The notes beneath the pieces are model-generated. The model did not search any database, was not told where the DNA came from, and saw nothing but the letters and a program-made list of their open reading frames with translations. From the NCBI GenBank assembly GCA_030812955.1, contig JAUSTR010000010.1, forward strand, positions 20,871 to 84,870: a stretch of DNA of 64,000 bases, in the 5' to 3' direction. Both the position numbers and the translations under genes were made by a program. The DNA comes from Bacillus alveayuensis. Its GTDB lineage: Bacteria; Bacillota; Bacilli; Bacillales; Aeribacillaceae. Shown here piece by piece: positions 26,784 through 34,613 of the stretch. How positions within the stretch are numbered: position 1 is the stretch's first letter; the number at the start of each line of letters is the position of its first letter.

Positions 26784-28385
26784 CTATTTTTCGCTCTGAT
26801 ACATGATTTTTCCACCAATGATTGTCATCTCCACATTTGCTTCAAGTAAGACATCTGGATCGTCCAATTCCATTAAATCATGTGAAAAAACGGTTAAATC
26901 AGCATATTTTCCTCTTGTCACCGTTCCTTTTACGTGTTCTTCGTTCGTTGCGTAGGCCCCTCCTATTGTAAATAAACGAACTGCCTCCTCAATCGATAAT
27001 TTTTCAGAGGATATATAGCCTTCGTGCGTTTCTCTAATCAATCTCCGCGTAACAGCTGCATGAATACCTAATAATGGATTAACTGGCTCAATCGGGGCAT
27101 CGGATCCGCCTGCACATAATACACCTAATGAAAGCATTTTCTGAAACGGATAGGCATAGCGGACTCGTTTCTCACCAATTCTATTCATGATCCACGGAAA
27201 ATCACTGACAATAAACCGCGGTTGAATGTCGCAAACACGGTTCGGATGAATGAGCCTCTTCAGCAAATCCTGTCTTAATATGGAAACGTGAATGAGACGG
27301 TCGCGGTAATGAACAGAAGGAAACTGATCTAAAATATTTAAAACATTTTCAAGAGCTTGATCGCCAATTGTGTGAATGGCAACAGGCATGCTGCATTCGC
27401 GGACTTCTTTGATCATTTCATATAACTCTTGTTGACTATGTATAGCATTGCCGTAATGACCAGGTTCATCTTCATACGGTTGAGACAACAAGGCCGTCCT
27501 CCTCCCTAACGCACCATCTGCAAACATTTTAATCGCTCCGATTTGCAGCTTCGAATCTCCATAACCAGTTGTTATTTTCTGTTCCTTCAAGATTGTCAAA
27601 AACGGATAATCGATCAAAAGATTGCATCGTAAACCGAGACCTTCTTCATGAATTAACTCAGCAAACAACCGGTAGGTTTGCTCAAAACCGCCTAAATATA
27701 AAGGATCGTTTGTATGAATCGACGTTAACCCACACTTCATACAATATTTTATCGCTTGGCGCAAGGCCTCCTTTAATTGCTCATAGCTTTTTTTCGGTAT
27801 ATGCTTTGTAAATAATTGTGAAGCCGTTTCTAAAATTAATCCCGTCGGTTCGTTTGTTGTAGGGTCTAAAACGATTTTCCCCCCGTGCGGAACTTCTGAA
27901 AAGGAATGAACGCAGCATACTTCAAATGCTTTACGATTGACTAAAAAGGCATGACTGCATATTCTCGTTAAAAATAAAGGACAATGCGGCGCTACATGAT
28001 CTAATTCCGCCATAGTCGGTATTTTGCCATCCGCAAATAAATGTTCATCCCATCCTCTGCCGACAAGCCATTCTCCTGGTTTTACCGTTTGTGCTTTTTC
28101 TTTTATCATTGTCAGCATTTCATCTTTCGAACGAACACCTGTTAAATTTAATTCCATAAATTGAGAAGCAACCCCTGAAAGATGCATATGGCTATCAGTT
28201 AGTCCAGGGATCGCTGTTTTCCCTTGCAAATCGATGATCTCATCTATTTTCGCCCCATATTGCAGCTTCATATCTTGATAGGACCCTTGATCGATAATTT
28301 TACCATCGTTTACGACAACGCTCTGCACCTTCTCCTTCTCATTTTCTAATGTATAGATCGTGCCGTTTGTAATAAGTTTAACCAC
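26784..28385 (-). CDS. Amidohydrolase family 3 protein (YtcJ-like)
   Basis: A 533-residue metal-dependent hydrolase of the YtcJ group. The metal motif PGLTDSHMHLSG (His-x-His) lies near residue 65, the VGRGWDEHLF segment and FADGALGRRTALL are characteristic, and the C-terminal CAGGSDAPIEPVNPLLGIHAAVTR holds the conserved Asp. The protein begins at a GTG after AAAGGGGG. Substrates in the family are mostly unknown. It lies upstream of dat but with a gap of about 65 bases, so co-transcription with the D-amino acid genes is possible. Confidence 0.9.
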   Translation of the reverse strand: MVKLITNGTIYTLENEKEKVQSVVVNDGKIIDQGSYQDMKLQYGAKIDEIIDLQGKTAIPGLTDSHMHLSGVASQFMELNLTGVRSKDEMLTMIKEKAQTVKPGEWLVGRGWDEHLFADGKIPTMAELDHVAPHCPLFLTRICSHAFLVNRKAFEVCCVHSFSEVPHGGKIVLDPTTNEPTGLILETASQLFTKHIPKKSYEQLKEALRQAIKYCMKCGLTSIHTNDPLYLGGFEQTYRLFAELIHEEGLGLRCNLLIDYPFLTILKEQKITTGYGDSKLQIGAIKMFADGALGRRTALLSQPYEDEPGHYGNAIHSQQELYEMIKEVRECSMPVAIHTIGDQALENVLNILDQFPSVHYRDRLIHVSILRQDLLKRLIHPNRVCDIQPRFIVSDFPWIMNRIGEKRVRYAYPFQKMLSLGVLCAGGSDAPIEPVNPLLGIHAAVTRRLIRETHEGYISSEKLSIEEAVRLFTIGGAYATNEEHVKGTVTRGKYADLTVFSHDLMELDDPDVLLEANVEMTIIGGKIMYQSEK

Positions 28386-28455
28386 CCGTTTCCCCCTTTC
28401 TCTTCCATTTGATGGGCCATTTGATGGGCCATTTCATTGATGAATCATGAAACTT

Positions 28456-29508
28456 TTATATTCTAAAAGCCACTCTTTTCAATGCTTGTTCACATTCAGA
28501 CATCAAGGTTTTGACCAGTTCTGCTGCCGTAAGCTCCCGTGCAAAAGGAAAACCTTGACCAGCCCATAAGGACATATAGTCTGGATTATTCGTTTCTCCA
28601 GCTTTTTTTCTAATGTCTTTCGTCATATAATGAATTTGCGGATAAGCACATGGTGCAAGCTGATCGTATTCTTTTATAAATGTATTAACTAATCCTCTTG
28701 CTGGACGGCCTGTGAAAGCACGTGTGATCACAGTTGATTGAAAACGAGGGTCAGCTATTGCCTTTTTATGCAGCCTGTGAGCTCCGCTTTCAGGAGTACG
28801 TAAAAAGGCTGTGCCGAGCTGAACTGCTTTTGCACCTGCTGTTAAGATGAGAGCGATATCTTCACCATTCATGATGCCACCTGCAGCTATCAAAGGCAGC
28901 TCAACCGCTTTTCTTACTAAACGTAATAACATAAGAAGCGAATAATCTTCCTTCATCTTTACAGTGTTATGAAAAGTCGCACGATGACCTCCTGCTTCAA
29001 TTCCTTGCAGGCAAAGGGCATCAACACCTGCATCACGCGCTATTAACGCTTCTTCAGGAGTCGTGACCGTTACAACGACAAAGCTCCCAACCTCTTTTAA
29101 CTGCTGAATGACTTTTGGAGACGGACATCCAAACGTAAAACTAACAATAGGTACTTTTTCTTCGATCAGAACATTTAGTTTATTTTCCCAATTATCATCA
29201 TCCGTTTTGGCTTCACCGACACTTGCCCCTAATTGATGTGCTGCCGTTTCAAGTTGTTTTCGATAGGCTGATAGCTCCTCCTCTTGAACAGCATCTTCAT
29301 TTGGAACAAAAAGGTTGACACCAAAAGGATGTTTTGTTCGTTTGCGCATTTCCAAAATTTCTTGACGCATCGCTTCAGCCGTTTTATAACCACCTGCTAA
29401 AAAACCTAAACCCCCAGCATTTGATACCGCAGACGCAAGGATCGGATTGGAAACACCACCAGCCATTGGCGCCTGAATAATTGGATACTTTAACGATTGT
29501 AAAAGCAT
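28456..29508 (-). CDS. Nitronate monooxygenase family protein
   Basis: A 350-residue FMN-dependent TIM-barrel enzyme of the nitronate monooxygenase (2-nitropropane dioxygenase) class. Motifs are IIQAPMAGGVSNPILASAVSNAGGLGFL at the start, LCLQGIEAGGHRATF with the active-site His, and LIAAGGIMNGEDI and KAVQLGTAFLRTPESGA for FMN binding. The family detoxifies alkyl nitronates such as propionate 3-nitronate. GGTGGGGAAAC precedes the ATG. Its position downstream of no obvious pathway gene suggests a stand-alone detoxification role. Confidence 0.9.
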   Translation of the reverse strand: MLLQSLKYPIIQAPMAGGVSNPILASAVSNAGGLGFLAGGYKTAEAMRQEILEMRKRTKHPFGVNLFVPNEDAVQEEELSAYRKQLETAAHQLGASVGEAKTDDDNWENKLNVLIEEKVPIVSFTFGCPSPKVIQQLKEVGSFVVVTVTTPEEALIARDAGVDALCLQGIEAGGHRATFHNTVKMKEDYSLLMLLRLVRKAVELPLIAAGGIMNGEDIALILTAGAKAVQLGTAFLRTPESGAHRLHKKAIADPRFQSTVITRAFTGRPARGLVNTFIKEYDQLAPCAYPQIHYMTKDIRKKAGETNNPDYMSLWAGQGFPFARELTAAELVKTLMSECEQALKRVAFRI

Positions 29509-29597
29509 GTTTCCCCACCCTTCTGACCATTGTTTAAACTGTTCTCATGGTTTTACTAATATTTTCTATATTTCCATTTTCAATACAGAGTCAAGCA

Positions 29598-29963
29598 TTA
29601 AAGGATATGTTTTGCAATTAATCGATCGAGCTTGCGAATATCCACCTTTTTATTTAACAATAACTTAAATTTCCCAGCTCTCGTCCACAGCTCAAGCTCA
29701 GCGTTCAGATCAATCTTTCCACCATTTTCGCTCGAATACATCACAATCGATTTAAATGGAATCGTATAGATTTCTACTTTTTTCCCTGTAAACCCTTGGC
29801 GATCAGCAATGATGATCCTCTTGTTCGTCAAAACAGCAACATCCCGAACGGTCTTATAAGCAATTTCCGCTGTTTCCCCTTCAATTAAAATATTTTCTAC
29901 CTCTTTTGGAATCGTCGTTTCCTCATAAAACGTCCATGTCATAATCGTTCCGATATCTGCCAT
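29598..29963 (-). CDS. Bacterial PH domain protein
   Basis: A 121-residue soluble protein consisting of one bacterial pleckstrin-homology domain: VLIEGETAEIAYKTVRDVAVLTNKRIIIADRQGFTGKKVEIYTIPFKSIVMYSSENGGK is the typical strand order, with the C-terminal helix RKLDRLIAKHIL. AAAGGAGG precedes the ATG. Function of these domains is generally unknown. A perfect 8-8-8 palindrome lies 28 bases upstream and may be its operator. Confidence 0.85.
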   Translation of the reverse strand: MADIGTIMTWTFYEETTIPKEVENILIEGETAEIAYKTVRDVAVLTNKRIIIADRQGFTGKKVEIYTIPFKSIVMYSSENGGKIDLNAELELWTRAGKFKLLLNKKVDIRKLDRLIAKHIL

Positions 29964-29990
29964 ACAAATTCCTCCTTTATTTGCTTGGCA

Positions 29991-30014
29991 TTGTTAAGGT
30001 CTCGGACTTAACAA
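29991..30014. promoter_or_regulatory. Perfect palindrome upstream of PH-domain gene
   Basis: TTGTTAAG (29991-29998) and CTTAACAA (30007-30014) are perfect inverted arms separated by eight bases. The site lies just upstream of the PH-domain gene's ribosome site. Operator function is inferred; it is not followed by a T run, so a terminator is less likely. Confidence 0.4.
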
Positions 30015-30055
30015 GAATAGAGAATATAGACCTCTTAAGCCAATTATTGTGAGAA

Positions 30056-30505
30056 TTATCTTACGAATGTGATAAAATCTACGTTTTCTGGTTTATGCCC
30101 TTCAGTACGCAGCCATAAGTTTATCTGACCTCGATGATAATGCCCGTGTTAGGCGACATGTGTCAATATTTCTCTAACTGTATTTTGAAACTCGATTCCT
30201 TTACTGTTTTGATAGGTGATGATGTGATCTAAGTCATCGTTCGTCAAAGTTTTCATATACGTGGTCATACCCTTTTTATTTTGTTCTACAAGCTCTGCAC
30301 AGTCTTTGATTTCGACATCATCCCATAGGGTAATAGGAGGGCTGTCTAATCCTTGTAATCTTGTCAACCACACTTTTTCTGCAAAAAGAATATGGGAAAA
30401 AAAGCGCAGTGCCTCTTGCTTTTCCCCTTCAATTTTTTGCAAAGCTTCTAATAGACGCTCGTTCGCCCAATGCAAATGTTCAAACATTTTTTAAATCGTT
30501 TTCAA
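30056..30505 (-). pseudogene. DinB family gene broken by two in-frame TAA codons
   Basis: Reading from TTG 30505, placed by TAGGAGGGG, the frame gives MKTI, a TAA, then KMFEHLHWANERLLEALQK and a DinB protein with its first metal His and the FSHILFAEKVWL helix. A second TAA at 30149 interrupts just after LTHVA; the same frame then continues HGHYHRGQINLWLRT to a final stop at 30056. HxxxHRGQI is the conserved C-terminal metal motif of DinB proteins, so this is a recent loss of a roughly 149-residue gene. The intact part is only 112 codons and lacks the metal site. The frame itself is otherwise undisturbed. Confidence 0.85.
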
Positions 30506-30651
30506 AAAATCCCCTCCTAAGGATCCTATCAATTTTACTCGTTTCCTTTTTTCGACAACTAAATTCCATAATCCTTTTTCTAAAATGTTATTAATCGTTG
30601 GATTCTATAAATCTTATGCTCTTTCATTTTTAATTAGTGATGTCTTAGAAA

Positions 30652-30683
30652 AGAGCCGGTCATTTTGTTACATGACCGGCTCT
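30652..30683 (-). terminator. Terminator overlapping sigma factor stop codon
   Basis: AGAGCCGGTCAT and ATGACCGGCTCT form a perfect 12-base stem; the stop codon of the sigma gene lies in its loop. On the minus strand the stem is followed by TTTTC. Confidence 0.85.
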
Positions 30684-31201
30684 AATTGTGATTTTAATGT
30701 TTTTCTAGCGCGGTAGAGCCTTGTTTTCACACAGCTTTTCGATACATTTAATTCATGTTCGATTTCTGTTTCCTTTAAGCCGCGGTAATAACGAAGTTCA
30801 AGCACTTGTCGATATTCAGGCTTGAGCCTTTCGATTTTTCGTTTCATTTCCTGTTCGAAAAACTGTTTTTCCAAGACGTTTTCCACAATAATGGAAGATT
30901 CTTCGTTTGCTACAATGGATTCATCCAGTAATCGCGCCCTTGTCTTCTTCTCTTTCCTTACGAAATCAATGGCCGTTCTTGTCGCAATCGTCGAAAGCCA
31001 CGATCCTATTTTTTCTCTTTCTTTTATTTGATCTAATTTTTGATAAGCTTTTATAAATGTTTCTTGCAACACATCTTCAGCCAAATAGCGATCTCGTATA
31101 ATCGATAAGGCAATCACGTACACTTTATGATAATAGGATTCATAAATCAACGAAAAAAGCCCTTCTTCACAATTCTCATGTTTTTGTGCCAACCTTCTCA
31201 C
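30668..31201 (-). CDS. ECF-type RNA polymerase sigma factor
   Basis: A 177-residue sigma-70 family protein with region 2 (YHKVYVIALSIIRDRYLAEDVLQETFIKAYQKLDQIKEREKIGSWLSTIATRTAIDFVRKEK) and region 4 (LKPEYRQVLELRYYRGLKETEIEHELNVSKSCVKTRLYRARKTLK). It follows the ABC permease gene by only eight bases, so it is the last gene of the GntR-ABC operon. No anti-sigma gene is adjacent, which is unusual for this class. The start is uncertain: the GTG used here is too close to AAAGG, and TTG three codons later is an alternative. Target promoters are unknown. Confidence 0.88.
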   Translation of the reverse strand: MRRLAQKHENCEEGLFSLIYESYYHKVYVIALSIIRDRYLAEDVLQETFIKAYQKLDQIKEREKIGSWLSTIATRTAIDFVRKEKKTRARLLDESIVANEESSIIVENVLEKQFFEQEMKRKIERLKPEYRQVLELRYYRGLKETEIEHELNVSKSCVKTRLYRARKTLKSQLEPVM

Positions 31202-31208
31202 ACCTTTA

Positions 31209-33191
31209 TTACTGAGCTAGCCGATTTTTCATAAACTCTGGCGCAAAATGCTCCGTGAAGCTCTTGATTTCCGGATAGTCATGACCTTTATAATAAAAGG
31301 CTGCAATATATTTTCCGTTTCCATGCCAAGAGGCATTTAATAAACATTCTTCGATTTCTTCTCGATCCGTTATTTTGACAGCATTTACATCCTTCTGCAA
31401 TCGTTCAAAGTTGTCCATAATGGAACCATCCCCATCTTTTAGAAGCATATCTTCTCTTGCCACCAACACATATTCAATTTCCTCAGCTGTTACTCTTGCT
31501 TCTGTTAATAAATTTTGATCCGCAAGCCATTTTTCAAGCGTTTCTAGCCCTTTGTACCATGGTATATTCAAATCATCGCCATTACTTAACGTAAACAAAA
31601 TATCTCCCCATGGAGTGCGTTCATCATCAAGTAAATCATAGTCTGCATGCTTTAGCTCATCTTGCAGCAATTGAACGACCTGTTTAATGTCTTCAGGCTT
31701 TGTAATAATCGTTTCCTTTGTGCGAAAATCGTGTGATTGAATCATGATTTTATGTACATCATTCGCTTTTACGTGCAATAAATCAAATTGCTTTATTTTA
31801 TACTCATTTGAAGAATAGAGGGAATTTAAATATTTTTTATAATGATTTTTATCCGCTATTTCATATTGACGAATTAGCTTATCTCCATTTTTCAATTCAT
31901 AAATCATATAGGCCTTTTCACTAGAATTGTGATTTTTGGCATTCCCTTGCTGTGCAATGATTTCTTTATGCATATCGATGATTGTGGCAATATTATCACG
32001 GTCTTCATATACATTTTTTTCAAATTCTTCTCTTTCTAGTTTTTCATAAAAGATTCTTAAATATGGACTATAGTACACCCTCTCTACATCTTGTAATTTA
32101 GGTATTCTTTTCTCATAGCCTGTAAAATCTAATTGAACAGCTAGGAAAACAATGACCATGATGAAGCTATAGAACAGATACCCTTTGATATTTGAAAAAA
32201 CTCGCCACGTTTTTTGTAAAACCATTTCCGCAACATAATAGCCAATGAGTGAAAACGTGAAATAACCAAAATAGATCCAAAACTGTTCTTTACTTTGCTC
32301 TAGCTCTGCAAAATACATTCCGCCAACGAGCATGAAGCAAAACGTAGCTCCATATTTAAAAAGCGGCTTTAGCTTGGAAAAGCTTAATGCATGAGAAGCA
32401 GCTTCCAAACGCCTTTTTTGATAGAAAACGAGACTTAACCAAAATAGCACAACGGTTATAAAAAGATAAATAAGCACTTCTGTTAGTAGAAGCTTTTCAC
32501 CATAAATCATCGTCAATCGTGAAAGAGGCGATAAATAAGCAATTTCTTCAAGCAGTAAATAATCGGCTGGAAATCCGTAAAAAAGAAGTTTCGCATTCAA
32601 AACGACTAATAGGCTAAACCCAACTGGAAAAAAGAGAAAAATATAAGTCAAAATTGCTTGTACAGCAGAAATTCCAGTTAACATCGCAACAAATACACCA
32701 GCAAAAAATAACAGCATTTCAAACACAATGACAGTGCCTATCCACTCGAAAACTTCCGTATATGAAAAATACGAACTTAAATTCAGAGTGGAAATAACGA
32801 TCATCATCACAAGTCCATTAATTAATACGGGAACAATTATAAATAATAGTCCAACGATTATTTTATGGACGTACAATTGATTTCTCGTGATCGGAAAGCT
32901 ATGAACCATATCGGCCTGTTGTTTCACTTGTAAATAACGAAACAAAAAAACGGCCAAAAATATCGGTATTGTTATTATCAGGATGACTTGAAAAGGAAAA
33001 TTAATTTGAAAAAAATTTTGAACATAATTGTTTACAAACGGGCTGTGATCCTGTTCATTTGCATAAAGGAATATCATATTGATCGGAATGATAAAAAAGA
33101 AGGCAACCATCGATAATAAGCCGAGCCAGCCGACACTGCGAAAATCTTGTATGATCACTTCTTTGTTAAACCATGATATTTTGAACGGCAT
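31209..33191 (-). CDS. ABC transporter permease with extracytoplasmic C-terminal domain (YtrC/D-like, DUF6449)
   Basis: A 660-residue membrane protein. Residues 1-about 370 hold ten or so hydrophobic segments (for example WLGLLSMVAFFFIIPINMIFL and VFVAMLTGISAVQAILTYIFLFFPV); the remaining 290 residues are soluble and contain TPWGDILFTLSNGDDLNIPWYKGLETLEKWL, a DUF6449-like domain. I start it at MPFKISWFNKEV (33191), after GGGGG, which overlaps the ATPase gene by 26 bases; the longer frame has no ribosome site. It pairs with the upstream ATPase. Related B. subtilis Ytr systems respond to cell-wall antibiotics, but the substrate is unknown. Confidence 0.85.
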   Translation of the reverse strand: MPFKISWFNKEVIIQDFRSVGWLGLLSMVAFFFIIPINMIFLYANEQDHSPFVNNYVQNFFQINFPFQVILIITIPIFLAVFLFRYLQVKQQADMVHSFPITRNQLYVHKIIVGLLFIIVPVLINGLVMMIVISTLNLSSYFSYTEVFEWIGTVIVFEMLLFFAGVFVAMLTGISAVQAILTYIFLFFPVGFSLLVVLNAKLLFYGFPADYLLLEEIAYLSPLSRLTMIYGEKLLLTEVLIYLFITVVLFWLSLVFYQKRRLEAASHALSFSKLKPLFKYGATFCFMLVGGMYFAELEQSKEQFWIYFGYFTFSLIGYYVAEMVLQKTWRVFSNIKGYLFYSFIMVIVFLAVQLDFTGYEKRIPKLQDVERVYYSPYLRIFYEKLEREEFEKNVYEDRDNIATIIDMHKEIIAQQGNAKNHNSSEKAYMIYELKNGDKLIRQYEIADKNHYKKYLNSLYSSNEYKIKQFDLLHVKANDVHKIMIQSHDFRTKETIITKPEDIKQVVQLLQDELKHADYDLLDDERTPWGDILFTLSNGDDLNIPWYKGLETLEKWLADQNLLTEARVTAEEIEYVLVAREDMLLKDGDGSIMDNFERLQKDVNAVKITDREEIEECLLNASWHGNGKYIAAFYYKGHDYPEIKSFTEHFAPEFMKNRLAQ

Positions 33192-34065
33192 AACCGGTAT
33201 CCCCCATTTCATATACAAAAATTTCTTCAAGCGATAATGGCAATACATCAAATAAAATTGGGTTCAATTGCTGAATGTGTTTCAATATGTCCGCTTTTTC
33301 CCCTTTGACAATCATAAGAGTAACACTGCCGCGTTTTTCAGAATACAAAACATGGAACGGCTGTAACAATGCTTCAGGATCTTCTCCTTTAAAAGCAACT
33401 TGCACTTTATGAATATTGGATTGTAAATCATCGAGCTCTTTCTCAAATAGTATTTTTCCTTTATGTAAAATCCCGATATGATCACAAAAATCTTCCACTT
33501 CTCGTAAATTATGAGATGACACTAACACGGTCATTTCTCTTTCTGCTACATCTTGAACAATTAAATTTTTCACTTTTTTTCTAATGACAGGATCAAGGCC
33601 ATCAAACGGTTCATCTAAAATGAGCACATCAGGCATACTAGAAAGTGCGAGCCAAAAGGCAACTTGGCGCTGCATTCCTTTGGAAAAGCGGTGAATTTTT
33701 TGTGTGGCATCCAATGTGAAAATGTTGTGAAGCATTTGAAACCGTTCTTCATTCCACGCTTCATACATGCTTTTGTAATAATTGGCCATCTGTCTTACCG
33801 TATAGTGTGAAAAAAAGTATGGGATATCAGCTAAAAATATCACTTTATTTTTCATGTTCACATTTTCAAAAATCGAAACTCCGTTTATATGTACTTTACC
33901 TGAATCTTGTTTATATATGCCAGCTAATATTTTCAGCAGTGTCGTTTTTCCAGCCCCGTTTGTTCCTAATAAACCGTAAATGGAGCTTTTTTTTACATGC
34001 ATTTGAACATTTTGCAATGCTTCTGTACCGTCAAATTCTTTCGTTACCCCAATGACTTCAATCAT
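33166..34065 (-). CDS. ABC transporter ATP-binding protein (YtrB-like)
   Basis: A 299-residue ATPase with Walker A LGTNGAGKTTLLK (about residue 35), signature FSKGMQRQVAFWL, Walker B VLILDEPFDGLDP and switch His in VSSHNLREVEDF. The C-terminal 85 residues are the extra domain seen in drug-efflux type ATPases. Its start overlaps the GntR stop (ATGA) and its end overlaps the permease start, so the three are translationally coupled. It powers export or signalling through the permease. Confidence 0.94.
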   Translation of the reverse strand: MIEVIGVTKEFDGTEALQNVQMHVKKSSIYGLLGTNGAGKTTLLKILAGIYKQDSGKVHINGVSIFENVNMKNKVIFLADIPYFFSHYTVRQMANYYKSMYEAWNEERFQMLHNIFTLDATQKIHRFSKGMQRQVAFWLALSSMPDVLILDEPFDGLDPVIRKKVKNLIVQDVAEREMTVLVSSHNLREVEDFCDHIGILHKGKILFEKELDDLQSNIHKVQVAFKGEDPEALLQPFHVLYSEKRGSVTLMIVKGEKADILKHIQQLNPILFDVLPLSLEEIFVYEMGDTGYAVQNIMV

Positions 34066-34436
34066 CCTTTTTCCCCTCCCTTAGCTTCTTCCATTAATGC
34101 CACCATTTCTTCCTTTGACATCCCTAAATAAAAGGCTTCAGACATTTTCTTTTTTAATTGTTGTTTCACTTTTTCTAATTCCTCATGATTGATTTGATCA
34201 GAAATTGCATTCACAAAGTTTCCTTTTCCTTTAACGGAAAAAATATAGCCTTGACGTTCCAGCTCGCGATAGGCTTTTTGAATCGTATTTGGATTAACGG
34301 TTAGCTCTTGAGCAAGCGAACGAACGGAAGGGAGCTGCTCATCCTTCTTCAATACTTCATGAATGATAAGCTCTTTAAACTTTTCCACTAACTGTTCATA
34401 GATGGGCTTTCGACTTCGAAAATCTAAATCAAACAT
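34062..34436 (-). CDS. GntR family regulator, YtrA subfamily
   Basis: A 124-residue repressor with a winged helix (RKPIYEQLVEKFKELIIHEVLKKDEQLPSVRSLAQELTVNPNTIQKAYRELERQGYIFSVKGKGNFV) and a short two-helix dimerisation tail, the size typical of the YtrA subfamily. I choose the ATG at 34436 (AGGGAG seven bases before) over the GTG two codons upstream. It opens the ABC operon and, in this subfamily, represses it. The inverted repeat at 34450-34481 is the likely operator. Confidence 0.92.
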   Translation of the reverse strand: MFDLDFRSRKPIYEQLVEKFKELIIHEVLKKDEQLPSVRSLAQELTVNPNTIQKAYRELERQGYIFSVKGKGNFVNAISDQINHEELEKVKQQLKKKMSEAFYLGMSKEEMVALMEEAKGGEKG

Positions 34437-34449
34437 TTTCACACTCCCT

Positions 34450-34481
34450 CTGTATCAACCGTACTATCATAATTAATACAG
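34450..34481. promoter_or_regulatory. Candidate YtrA-type operator and promoter
   Basis: CTGTATCAA (34450-34458) and TTAATACAG (34473-34481) are near-perfect inverted arms 14 bases apart, matching eight of nine positions. They lie between the GntR start and a minus-strand TATAAT (34487-34492). YtrA-type repressors bind this kind of widely spaced repeat. Confidence 0.6.
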
Positions 34482-34575
34482 TATTCATTATAGCGAACAT
34501 TTTTTCATTTGAACATATCATTTTGAAACTTTTTTAACAATATTTCCAAAAAACGACTTTCGTCACATAAAAAAG

Positions 34576-34603
34576 GCATCCTCTTAAACTATTGAGAGGA
34601 TGC
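34576..34603 (-). terminator. Terminator of minor pilin operon
   Basis: GCATCCTCT and AGAGGATGC form a perfect nine-base stem; on the minus strand it is followed by CTTTTTTATG. It begins about ten bases after the stop codon of the PilX-like gene. Confidence 0.88.
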
Positions 34604-34613
34604 GAAAAAAGGA

